Shown here piece by piece: positions 25,213 to 32,686 of a DNA stretch of 38,348 bases. The stretch is from positions 1 to 38,348 of the forward strand of contig JAMPIG010000027.1 of NCBI GenBank assembly GCA_023662875.1. Reading direction: 5' to 3'. Made by a program: the position numbers and the translations under genes. The DNA is from Roseburia sp. Its GTDB lineage: Bacteria > Bacillota > Clostridia > Lachnospirales > Lachnospiraceae. The notes under the pieces were generated by a model that was not told the DNA's origin, ran no database searches, and saw only the letters and a list, made by a program, of their open reading frames with translations. Position 1 is the first letter of the stretch; every line of letters begins with the position of its first letter.

Positions 25213-27297
25213 ATGAAAAGAGATCAAAAGAAGCGTAACAGGAGGCTTTTGCTTGTGGCGCTGATTCTTGCGGTAACGCTGGCGGGATGCGGCAGCGCAG
25301 GAAACGGAGATGCGGAAGCCGCAGGCGGAAGGGGAGCAGGCGGGATTACCCGGGCTGAATATATCGGTATGCTGGGGACCCGCTTTGGATATAACGGGTA
25401 TGAGTCGGAGGAGGATCTGTTTACAGATGTGGCGTCTGACAATACCTGGTATCCCCAGATACAGGCAGCGGCGGAATGGCAGATTATCGACGGCGGCGGA
25501 AGCTTTGAGCCGGAAGAGGCGGCAACGCTGGAGTTTGCCCTGGAGTGCGCCGTGCGTGCGGTGGGAACGGACGATATCGCGGCGTCGGGCGCTGAAATCG
25601 AGCTTGACAGCCTGGCGGATTTTTATGCAGGCAATATTGCGCAGATTGACTTAAGCGACAGGGATGCGCCGGTGGACGCCGAGGTGGCGGAACAGATTAT
25701 CCTGTACGCGAAAAGCTATGATAACAACCTTGTGATTCCGCAGATTACGGAAATAGAGTTTGTGGAAGGCGTCAAGACGGGAGAAGAGGATATCTTTCTG
25801 AATGCCGACGGAGTTACCGGCGTAATGGCCGACGGTTCGGACTATCAGATCGGAGATATCGTTTATCTGGACGCCACGGAGACGTCTATCGCCAGGGCGA
25901 TCCTGATCACGGAGGTGGAGGGAAGCACGTTTACCTACGAGGACGCGCCTTTGGAGGATACTTATGCGTATCTGAATATCCAGGGCTCTTTCTCCGGGCA
26001 GATCGTGGAGGCGGTTTCCGCTTCCAGCGGAACGGAAGTGGATTTGGGTCAGGAAATCTATGACGAGATGAAATCCTACTATATGTCCGACACGCTGGCC
26101 GGCGGGCAGGAATACTGGCTTCTTCCCGCATCCAATTCCGTAAAGGTAGATCAGGGCGGAGATCATGTCGTATTTACGGCCTGCTTTGACGTGACGGAAA
26201 GCGAGGAGATTGCAAGCCGGCCGGGATATGCGAATATTGGCGTCGATGGAGCTGCCAACGGCAAGCTGGTAGTCGGGATCAGGAATGTCAGGGTGGACGT
26301 AAAATATGAGTCTGCAGCATGGTACAAGCCGTTAAGTCCGAAGATCGTCGAGTGCAGCCTGCATTTTGATACGGAGGTTTTCTTCACCATACACGGCAGC
26401 GTAGGCGCATCCATTCCTCTGGGCGAGGTATATATTCAGGTTTGGGGACCGCTTAATATCAAGCTGATGCTGACGGCCCATATCGGCGCAGACGGCAATA
26501 TCGCGATCAGCTACACGACGGAAAATGTCATGTCGATAGGCTGGCAGAAGGATTCCGGTCTGAAGAATAGCTTTGACAGTGTACCTGAAGCGGAATTTGA
26601 CGCGGACGCGACCCTGACGGCGGAGGCAACGCTGCTGGCGGATCTGCGGATTGGATTTAAAAAGGCTTCTTACAGCCTTGTCAACGCGCAGGTAACCTGC
26701 GGAGCCGTGGCGGCGGCAAAGCTGGACGCAGACCCTATGGGCGAACAGCCTACCTGCCTGGATTTGAAGCTATACATACCGCTGCGCTGGGGCGTGAATC
26801 AAAACGGGTGTCTTCTCACAGATATCAGCAGCAAGCTGAAATTCAGCGGAGTAATCTGGGATTCGGAGAGCTCGCCGCTCAAGCTGCATATGCATTTGGA
26901 GGATTGGGTGAGAACCTCCGGGGATGAGTGTACGAGACAGGAAGCGGTAGAGCAGGAGCTTACCACACCGGAGGGCGAGCCGCTTGAAGAGATGGATCCC
27001 TTTGACTTTGAGCCGATCGAATTTGATTTCATTGAATTGGTAACGTATACGATGTTTTTGGAGAAAGGCGGCTCCATGAGTATAGGCTTCGACAATATTC
27101 CGGCAGGGTATACGGAGGCTGATCTGAGCTATGAGGTTGCGGACCCCGCGGTGTGCTCCGTGGCAAACGGTGTGGTGACAGCCGGTGCGGCGGGAAGCAC
27201 TATCGTAAAGATCAGTACGGCAGACGGAATGTTTACGGTTGCCCTTGCAGTTACCGTGAATGAGGATTATTCCGTGGAAGAGTTCGAAAGCCTGTAA
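25213..27297 (+). CDS. T7SS-locus lipoprotein with SLH-like and Ig-like ends
   Basis: A 694-residue protein. ATG 25213 is preferred to 25195 because it gives a textbook lipoprotein signal (RRLLLVALILAVTLAGC, Cys about 29) and has GGAG 9 bases upstream. After a Gly-rich linker comes one SLH-like module (LFTDVASDNTWYPQIQAAAEW, then SFEPEEAATLEF). A large beta-rich middle of unknown family follows, and the last 80 residues resemble a BIG2-type Ig-like repeat (PAVCSVANGVVTAGAAGSTIVKI). It should be anchored to the outer face of the membrane, with possible wall contact through the SLH-like part. Being between two pairs of WXG100-like genes, it could be an outer part or wall adaptor of the secretion machine; this is inference from position. 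Confidence 0.75.
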   Translation: MKRDQKKRNRRLLLVALILAVTLAGCGSAGNGDAEAAGGRGAGGITRAEYIGMLGTRFGYNGYESEEDLFTDVASDNTWYPQIQAAAEWQIIDGGGSFEPEEAATLEFALECAVRAVGTDDIAASGAEIELDSLADFYAGNIAQIDLSDRDAPVDAEVAEQIILYAKSYDNNLVIPQITEIEFVEGVKTGEEDIFLNADGVTGVMADGSDYQIGDIVYLDATETSIARAILITEVEGSTFTYEDAPLEDTYAYLNIQGSFSGQIVEAVSASSGTEVDLGQEIYDEMKSYYMSDTLAGGQEYWLLPASNSVKVDQGGDHVVFTACFDVTESEEIASRPGYANIGVDGAANGKLVVGIRNVRVDVKYESAAWYKPLSPKIVECSLHFDTEVFFTIHGSVGASIPLGEVYIQVWGPLNIKLMLTAHIGADGNIAISYTTENVMSIGWQKDSGLKNSFDSVPEAEFDADATLTAEATLLADLRIGFKKASYSLVNAQVTCGAVAAAKLDADPMGEQPTCLDLKLYIPLRWGVNQNGCLLTDISSKLKFSGVIWDSESSPLKLHMHLEDWVRTSGDECTRQEAVEQELTTPEGEPLEEMDPFDFEPIEFDFIELVTYTMFLEKGGSMSIGFDNIPAGYTEADLSYEVADPAVCSVANGVVTAGAAGSTIVKISTADGMFTVALAVTVNEDYSVEEFESL

Positions 27298-27317
27298 GAG
27301 CCGACGGATCGGGTAGA

Positions 27318-27402
27318 CGTCTGTCTGCCGGGAACGGAGCAGACGGTAAAGAGATTAATTTGCGGGGAACTGCACGGACGAAAAACGTTCGGACAGTTCC
27401 CC
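27318..27402 (+). other. Two inter-gene hairpins before the 131-residue gene
   Basis: The first has arms CGTCTG (27318-27323) and CAGACG (27340-27345). The second is strong: GGGGAACTG (27364-27372) pairs with CAGTTCCCC (27394-27402), with inner pairs CGGACG/CGTTCG around an AAAAA loop. No T-run follows either. They fill most of the 126-base gap; RNA processing or stability is a plausible role. Confidence 0.5.
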
Positions 27403-27423
27403 GGACTGAGGGCAATATCATAT

Positions 27424-27819
27424 ATGGCTATAGATATTGAGGCTGTAAGAGCGCAGCAGAGAGAAATGAATAGGATATCCGATGAAGTCTCGGCTGTAAA
27501 GCGCAGAGTGAACCGCCACCGGGAAACATTGGATGAAGCCTGGAAAAGTGCGGAGGTAAGCGGAATGGATTCCGCTATAGAGGAGATTGCCCGCAGGCTG
27601 AACCGACTGTCAAACGATCTGGACGATTTGAGTCACGATATCCTGATAACGGGACAGGAGATTGAAGCGGAAGGAATCAGAAGAGATGCCGCGGAGGCGG
27701 AGGTTCAAAGGTATGCGGCGGAGAAATCCGAGAAGCCGACGTTGGAGAGAGTCAGGGAACAGGCTATAGAAGAAGGAAGTAAGCTGCTTGCCGGGGTATT
27801 TGGAATAAAAACGAAATAG
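27424..27819 (+). CDS. Helical WXG100-superfamily-like protein, 131 residues
   Basis: No signal peptide or membrane segment. Two long charged helices are predicted, with heptad-like patterning around residues 1-90. Between them the stretch LDEAWKSAEVSGMDSAI gives a W-x-S turn like the WXG turn. The extra C-terminal 40 residues are Glu/Lys-rich and end in KLLAGVFGIKTK. It is longer than a typical 100-residue WXG100 protein and could be a chaperone or partner for a substrate instead of a substrate itself. A GAGGG site precedes the ATG. It is 9 bases before the next small gene, so the two are clearly co-translated. The family call is moderate. Confidence 0.7.
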   Translation: MAIDIEAVRAQQREMNRISDEVSAVKRRVNRHRETLDEAWKSAEVSGMDSAIEEIARRLNRLSNDLDDLSHDILITGQEIEAEGIRRDAAEAEVQRYAAEKSEKPTLERVREQAIEEGSKLLAGVFGIKTK

Positions 27820-27827
27820 GAGGAGCT

Positions 27828-28118
27828 ATGGCGGAGATCAAAATTGATATCAAAAGGATAAGAAATGCAAATTATGATATTCCTCCGATGATTTCCGGTC
27901 TGGCTGCGCAGAGGCGGTATCTGAACATGTTGAAATGGAAAATCCCGGAAGAAATACAGGGAAGAAGAAATATCAGGGAACGTCTGGATACTGTTCTGCG
28001 GGAGCTTGAAAAAGCGGAACGGCAGCTCGATGACGTGTACCGCATAACCGGAAGCGCTATGGCGCAGTACAGGGATACGGAGAAAAAGATAACGGCAAAT
28101 GCTTCCCGGTTTCAATAG
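27828..28118 (+). CDS. Helical WXG100-superfamily-like protein, 96 residues
   Basis: A small helical protein with no signal. It has a Trp in the central region (LKWKIPEEIQGRRNIRERL) where WXG100 proteins have their turn, followed by a long second helix. The end reads ITANASRFQ, matching the NANASQYK end of the WXG100 protein at 24856. AGGAGG lies 5 bases before the ATG. It is coupled to the 131-residue gene upstream, and the two may form a heterodimer as CFP-10/ESAT-6 do. Function is inferred from size, shape and position only. Confidence 0.7.
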   Translation: MAEIKIDIKRIRNANYDIPPMISGLAAQRRYLNMLKWKIPEEIQGRRNIRERLDTVLRELEKAERQLDDVYRITGSAMAQYRDTEKKITANASRFQ

Positions 28119-28158
28119 GGGTATTTGAGAGAAGATAAATCGGGAGAGACAGGATGTT

Positions 28159-29832
28159 ATGAGAGAAAACAGGAAAAAAGCGGTGAGAAATCCATTTTGC
28201 GGTAAGATAGCAGGCATGATCTACATGCTTGTATTTTTTTCGTGTTTTACAAAAACACCGGTTTCTGCGGCGGAAAGCGTGCAGTCTGCTTCTCAGGCGG
28301 CTGTGGTGAGCAGCAGGACGGCGGGACAGGATGTATCTATTTACATAAAAGGCATCGGGGATGCGACTGATGCCGCAACGGTTCAGATAGGCAGCACTCT
28401 GTGCGAGAATATTCAGGTTACTCCTGTCGCGGACATGGGAGTACCCATTAAGACAACCATTCTTTTTGACAATTCACAGTCTCTTTTCAGAAGATGGGGT
28501 TCCCAGGCAAAGAGCCTGATTACGGAGTTGATCGACAATCATGCGGAGGGAGAGGAATTTCGGATCGCTACTTTTGCAGACGGGTTGAATATAAGGGCTG
28601 ACTATTCAACGGATTATGACGCGTTGAAGAAAACCGTGGACGGGATTGAGTTTTTGGATCAGGCGTCTTATCTGACAGATATTCTGTACGATCTGCTGAA
28701 GGAGAGCAGGGACAGCGGTGAGGCAAATTATACCCGCGTTATTATAATAACGGATGGCGCCGATGACAAAGAAATCAAATACACTCAGGCTGAGCTTACG
28801 GAGTTGATGAAAAACAGCGGAAGCGTGATACATGCAGTAGGGGTCAGGACTTCCCAAAACAGTACACTTCTGGAAAATCTGTTTTCCTACGCAAGATATA
28901 CCGGAGGAACTTATTCTTTGGCGGAAGAACAGTCGGATGTTGAAGAGATTAAAAGTATTATCGACGGGGACTATTTGCTTTTTTGTCTGAAGCTGTCGCC
29001 GGATGCCGCAGTCATGGACGGAAGCAGGAGAGAAGCTAAGATTTCGCTGAATACATCGGAGGGCACGGTCGTTTTGACGGCCTCCTTACAGATGCCCTTT
29101 GCAGATGTCAGACAGGTGTCGGAGGAAGCAGCCACACCGGAATCTGCAGATACGCCGATTCCGGCGGCAAGCCAGGAGCTGCCCAGCATTGCCATACAGT
29201 CCGCGGCGAAGGAGAAAACGCCTTCGACAGAGGAAAAAACGACAGGAATCATGCGGATTATACTGATTACAGTCGGAGTTGTGTTCCTGGCAGCGGCGAT
29301 TGTGACGGCAGTGCTGCTGACGGTGCGAAGAAAGAAAAAAGGCCCGGTAGATATTGTGATTACCGGAGCTGAGAAGCAGGAAAGCGGGAGGCCGGATGAA
29401 AAGCGGATGGCATCTTCAGCGTCGCGGAGTACGGTTGAACGGGGAACCCATACAGCCAATCTGTCGGCGCTAAACGTCGATAACGTCGGGAAAACGTTAA
29501 AATTGCAGAACGGACAGGGGCAGTGGGGAATGCGGCAGGCCTTTATTATCCTGACGGATATCAATAATCCTCAGAGAAGCTTTCGCGCGCCTATAGAGAC
29601 AAGGGTTGTGATAGGCCGTGAATCCGGCGATATTGTGTTGGGATATGACGGATCGGTATCCTATGTACACTGTGAAATTATCAAGAGAGGCAGCCTTTTT
29701 TATGTCAATGATCTGAAGTCCAGCAACGGTACTTTTTACGGAAATATACGGGTTTACCGGGAAACGGCTATCATGAACGGCGGTATTCTCGGAATAGGGT
29801 CAGGCAAGTATAAGGTCACGATTGAGAACTAG
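28159..29832 (+). CDS. VWA domain, membrane helix and FHA domain protein
   Basis: A 557-residue protein. The N-terminus has a signal or anchor (KIAGMIYMLVFFSCF, about 16-37). A von Willebrand A domain follows, with metal site DNSQS (104-108), a Thr in SYLTDIL and ITDGADD. A Ser/Ala/Thr/Pro-rich linker leads to a membrane helix at about 364-388, and RRKKKG marks the inside. The C-terminal FHA domain (about 470-557) reads VVIGRESGDIVLG, VSYVHCEII, SSNGTFYGN. The topology is VWA outside and FHA inside. It could tie an extracellular adhesion or assembly partner to phosphothreonine signals made by the kinases. It lies between the small helical genes and the third PP2C. Confidence 0.88.
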   Translation: MRENRKKAVRNPFCGKIAGMIYMLVFFSCFTKTPVSAAESVQSASQAAVVSSRTAGQDVSIYIKGIGDATDAATVQIGSTLCENIQVTPVADMGVPIKTTILFDNSQSLFRRWGSQAKSLITELIDNHAEGEEFRIATFADGLNIRADYSTDYDALKKTVDGIEFLDQASYLTDILYDLLKESRDSGEANYTRVIIITDGADDKEIKYTQAELTELMKNSGSVIHAVGVRTSQNSTLLENLFSYARYTGGTYSLAEEQSDVEEIKSIIDGDYLLFCLKLSPDAAVMDGSRREAKISLNTSEGTVVLTASLQMPFADVRQVSEEAATPESADTPIPAASQELPSIAIQSAAKEKTPSTEEKTTGIMRIILITVGVVFLAAAIVTAVLLTVRRKKKGPVDIVITGAEKQESGRPDEKRMASSASRSTVERGTHTANLSALNVDNVGKTLKLQNGQGQWGMRQAFIILTDINNPQRSFRAPIETRVVIGRESGDIVLGYDGSVSYVHCEIIKRGSLFYVNDLKSSNGTFYGNIRVYRETAIMNGGILGIGSGKYKVTIEN

Positions 29833-29892
29833 ATAATTCTAATAGTTATGTTGACGGTGATGTCCGGAGAAGCGGGAAGCATATTATTCATG

Positions 29893-29927
29893 ACAATAGA
29901 ATTCTCGCGAAGCGTGAATTCTATTGT
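29893..29927. repeat. Palindromic repeat with CGCGAAGCG core
   Basis: A 16-bp inverted repeat with one mismatch: arm 29893-29908 beginning ACAATAGAATTC, GAA loop, arm 29912-29927 ending GAATTCTATTGT. It lies in the gap before the third PP2C gene. The central CGCGAAGCG is shared with elements at 5458-5466 and 31287-31295. Only TTTC follows, so a terminator role is doubtful. Confidence 0.7.
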
Positions 29928-29966
29928 TTCAGAAAACAGGGATGGGATTTCGGAAAGTGATAATCA

Positions 29967-30707
29967 ATGATCGGTGAAGTGACTTATTTTTCGGAGAGAG
30001 GCGTCAGAGAGGTCAATCAGGACGCTATTTATGCGTCCGCCAAAGGAGACAGGGGTATATTTGTGGTGGCGGACGGTATGGGCGGGCATTTCGGCGGTGA
30101 GATAGCCAGCGGCGCAATCGTAAACGGCGTAAAAAAATGGTGGAGCAGCAACGACTTTGGAATGGAAAAAGCGGGGATCGATTCTATCGTCGAGCAATGC
30201 GGAATCCTTCTGACGAACATAAACAGGGAGGTATACTCTCTGTTCTGCCAAAAGGGGCAGGTGGGTGGTTCTACGGTGGCCGTTTTGATTTTATGCGATG
30301 ACAGATATGAGATCCTCTCGGCGGGTGACAGCAGAATATACAGGGCCAGAGGAAAAACCTTAAAACAGTTGACAACGGACGATGTGTGGGAAAATTTGCC
30401 GGAAGTAAAGTACGCGATGAGCGATGAACAGATGAAGAATGACATGAGGTTCGGCAAGCTGACGGAGGCATTAGGATCAGCGGAACGCCTGAAGGTCAGG
30501 CGGGAAGGCGGCATACTGATGGGGAAAGATGTCTTTTTGCTTTGCAGCGACGGAGTGTACAGATATTGTTCCCGTGAGGAATTGGAAAAGATTCTCTGCG
30601 GCGGAGCAGTGTTTCGCAGCATGGCACGGAAAAAAGAAATGATTCGAAAATGCGTGCTGAGAGGCGGCATGGATGATAATTATTCTGCAATTCTATGCAG
30701 TGTGTGA
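29967..30707 (+). CDS. PP2C-family protein phosphatase (third of three)
   Basis: A 246-residue soluble PP2C phosphatase with the most canonical motifs of the three: VNQDA (D19), VVADGMGGHFGGE (D36), AGDSRIY, CSDGVYRY and DDNYSA. It acts in the cytoplasm on phospho-Ser/Thr. It is separated from its upstream neighbour by 134 bases containing a palindromic repeat, so it may be expressed somewhat independently. It is the last recognisable gene of the T7SS/phospho-signalling block. The target may be the VWA-FHA protein or the FHA part of EssC, by position. Confidence 0.93.
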   Translation: MIGEVTYFSERGVREVNQDAIYASAKGDRGIFVVADGMGGHFGGEIASGAIVNGVKKWWSSNDFGMEKAGIDSIVEQCGILLTNINREVYSLFCQKGQVGGSTVAVLILCDDRYEILSAGDSRIYRARGKTLKQLTTDDVWENLPEVKYAMSDEQMKNDMRFGKLTEALGSAERLKVRREGGILMGKDVFLLCSDGVYRYCSREELEKILCGGAVFRSMARKKEMIRKCVLRGGMDDNYSAILCSV

Positions 30708-30893
30708 GGGATCATCCAAAGCAGGGTAATTAGACACGCATTATTAAGTGTAATGTAAAAGATTCCTAAATGGTTCCGATTCATCGATGCCCTCCTTATA
30801 TGGAAAATAGGAAATAGGATTTCCAGCTGCTGGAGAAGATGGGGCAAGATTATTTAGACACGACCGACAATGCCTTAGAAAAAAAGTAAGAAC

Positions 30894-31674
30894 TCAGGAA
30901 TCAGCCTGATTTTGGTTCAGGCGCGCAAGCTCGGCCTGAAGCGCAGCGATGACAGAGTCTTTTTGAATCAGCTGCCTGTCCTTTTGAGTCAGTTGCCAGT
31001 TCAACTCTTCGATGCGGTGCTGGACGGAGCGCTGCCTGCGATAGTAATCCTCCCGAGCCTCGCACTGGAGCCGCACGGATTCCTCCTGGCTGAGTTGGTA
31101 AATTGTGCCGGATGCTTCCTGAATATATTCGTCCTTCTGCGCGTACATTTTGAGCTCCTCCCATGTGGATGCCTTGAAGAGGGAGGCCCATTTGTCGATA
31201 TGGTGCCGTCTGTCCTCCTCTGTCGCCAATTCTGTCTGAGTTAAGTCTAACACAGAGAGGCGCAGTTTGTCCAGGATTACGGGGTTCGCGAAGCGGTTCC
31301 CGTAATATGTCACTATAAATGATGTGATTTTTGACATTCAGAAGCTGGTATGTAGCGTAGAACTCCGGGTATTCGGGGAACAGGGTGAAATCCAGCAGCC
31401 CGATGTGGATGACAGGCTTTACCTGTTGGTAGTCCTCCCCGGCATTCAGGTTATCAAAGGCACGGCAGAGGTAACTCAGCGACCGCTCCGGCCAATTATG
31501 CTCATTGACGACCTGCATCTCCAGGTTTAAGATGGCATTGCCGTTCAGAACCACCTTGACGTCCAGAAGGAAGGTCTTTTCATCGATGGCCGCTCCCAGC
31601 TCGATGGGGTTGGTGATTACGGCGGATCGGATCTCCTCAGGCTCCAGGTGGAGCAGCCCCAAAGAATATAGCAA
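30894..31674 (-). pseudogene. Rpn-family (PD-(D/E)XK) nuclease pseudogene
   Basis: The reverse strand holds two frames of one protein of the Rpn/PDDEXK_2 recombination-promoting nuclease family. The upstream frame (from a TTG at 31674) has LLDVKVVLNGNAILNLEMQ, with the D-x(n)-E-x-Q nuclease core, then LLDFTLFPEYPEF and NVKNHIIYSD. The other frame continues with KLRLSVLDLTQTELATEED and a coiled, charged tail to the stop at 30894-30896. Removing 40 bases (31272-31311) joins the frames exactly as YSDKLRLSVLDL. The N-terminal about 40 residues of the family are also missing, and an in-frame stop lies just before 31674. The gene is therefore doubly inactivated. The 186 bases between it and the PP2C gene hold only two copies of TTAGACACG (30730-30738, 30854-30862). 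Confidence 0.88.
31272..31311. mobile_element. 40-nt palindromic insertion disrupting the Rpn gene
   Basis: The inserted segment contains arms ATTACGGG (31276-31283) and CCCGTAAT (31299-31306) around a centre with CGCGAAGCG (31287-31295). GTC occurs on both sides (31269-31271 and 31309-31311), consistent with a 3-bp target duplication. Excision restores the reading frame. It appears to be a tiny non-autonomous palindromic element or a slippage product. Confidence 0.65.
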
Positions 31675-31694
31675 AATTTATGGAAAAAGGAAGA

Positions 31695-32501
31695 CTATGA
31701 AAAAATTCTCCCCTTAATCATCTCCCCATACCCATCCATCGCCCCCGTCAGCGCGTCCATCGACAATCTCTCGCAGAGAATCTGCGGCGTGCCCTCCCGC
31801 AGTGCGTCCGTAAATTGCCGCTGCAGGAGCAGCAGCGTCTCCCTTAGCGGCTGTTCTCCGATCAATTCCAGCATGGTGACGGCGTCCAGCAGGATGGCCC
31901 GAAAAAGCCTGTCCCTTTCTTCCGCCAGCTCCGTGGGAGTCCGCTCCTTGCTGCAAAAATCGAGCAGATCCTGCTGCAGGCGGCAAAGTACCCGGAGGGA
32001 TTCCTGAAAACAGGACGTCATTTCGACGGGCTGGGGCGGTATTTGAGACAGTGTGGCAATCATGACCGTCTCATGCAGCCGAGAGGACAATTCTTCCTCT
32101 GTCAGCAGCAGCGTCTCCGGCTCGGGGTCATGCTGTCTTTTGTTGTTCAGAAAGCGGTATTTTTCCGCCGACATGCCGGTGTAAACGACGGCGTGCCTGC
32201 TTTGCGGCGTGACGGTCAGTCCCAGCATACCGCAGGGAACAGTGCGCAGGAAGCGTCCGGTTCCTTCCCTTTCGAGCTGTGTTTCCGTCATGCAGAAGCC
32301 TCTGGGCTTCAGATATAGATTAAACCAGTCCGCTGTCTGCAGCATCGGCCCCGCGCAGTATACGCCGTCCTGGCAGGAGAATAAGAACGGCAGCCCCATA
32401 TCCAGGGCAATCTGTCGGTCTTCCGTATCAAATCCATAATATTCCAGCATATTAGCCACTCCCGCGTAAGAGCAGGAGGAACGAAAGGTCATGTATTTCA
32501 T
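31695..32501 (-). CDS. C39-like / BtrH-type cysteine peptidase-fold protein
   Basis: A 268-residue soluble protein. The start at 32501 is chosen over 32573: GGAG lies about 7 bases upstream of that ATG, and the predicted promoter overlaps the longer version. The N-terminal half resembles papain-like C39/BtrH-N folds: SSCSYAGVANMLEYYG (Cys10) followed by SRHAVVYTG (His103) and FLNNKR (Asn119/120), giving a possible Cys-His-Asn set. The C-terminal half (about 150-268) is all-helical with no family recognised. No signal peptide or transporter is adjacent, so it is unlikely to be a leader-peptide exporter. BtrH-like proteins act as acyl or aminoacyl transferases in other settings; its reaction here is unknown. 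It is monocistronic on the minus strand. Confidence 0.72.
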   Translation of the reverse strand: MKYMTFRSSCSYAGVANMLEYYGFDTEDRQIALDMGLPFLFSCQDGVYCAGPMLQTADWFNLYLKPRGFCMTETQLEREGTGRFLRTVPCGMLGLTVTPQSRHAVVYTGMSAEKYRFLNNKRQHDPEPETLLLTEEELSSRLHETVMIATLSQIPPQPVEMTSCFQESLRVLCRLQQDLLDFCSKERTPTELAEERDRLFRAILLDAVTMLELIGEQPLRETLLLLQRQFTDALREGTPQILCERLSMDALTGAMDGYGEMIKGRIFS

Positions 32502-32534
32502 CGGATGCTCCTTTTTCGGCAATCTCTCGTATCC

Positions 32535-32564
32535 ATCGTACACCGCATGAAAACAAAATGTCAA
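32535..32564 (-). promoter_or_regulatory. Promoter of the C39-like gene
   Basis: Read on the minus strand: consensus TTGACA (32564-32559), an 18-base spacer and TACGAT (32540-32535). The start would be near 32528, leaving a short leader. Confidence 0.65.
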
Positions 32565-32587
32565 CGATATCATAAAAATCGCGAGCT

Positions 32588-32620
32588 GTTAAATAGGCGT
32601 TAAATAGGCGTAAACAGGTA
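32588..32620. repeat. 11-bp direct repeats in the divergent promoter region
   Basis: GTTAAATAGGC occurs twice back to back (32588-32598, 32599-32609), followed by a degenerate third copy, GTAAACAGGTA (32610-32620). The spacing is one helical turn. They lie upstream of the minus-strand -35 box and upstream of the plus-strand promoter at 32649, which suits an activator or repressor site. Confidence 0.55.
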
Positions 32621-32648
32621 AATACAGCCATCAATCAAAAGATTTGCA

Positions 32649-32677
32649 TTGTGAACCCAGCCATTTTCATTTATAAT
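32649..32677 (+). promoter_or_regulatory. Promoter of the MBL/HD-GYP/cyclase genes
   Basis: TTGTGA (32649-32654), a 17-base spacer and a consensus TATAAT (32672-32677). The start near 32684 places the 39-bp hairpin repeats at the very 5' end of the transcript. Confidence 0.7.
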
Positions 32678-32686
32678 GGACTTTAG

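Noticed and set aside
30708..30893. A small gene or transposase remnant between the third PP2C and the Rpn pseudogene
   Set aside because: Frames are short and interrupted; only a repeated TTAGACACG at 30730 and 30854 was seen, which is too little to call an element.
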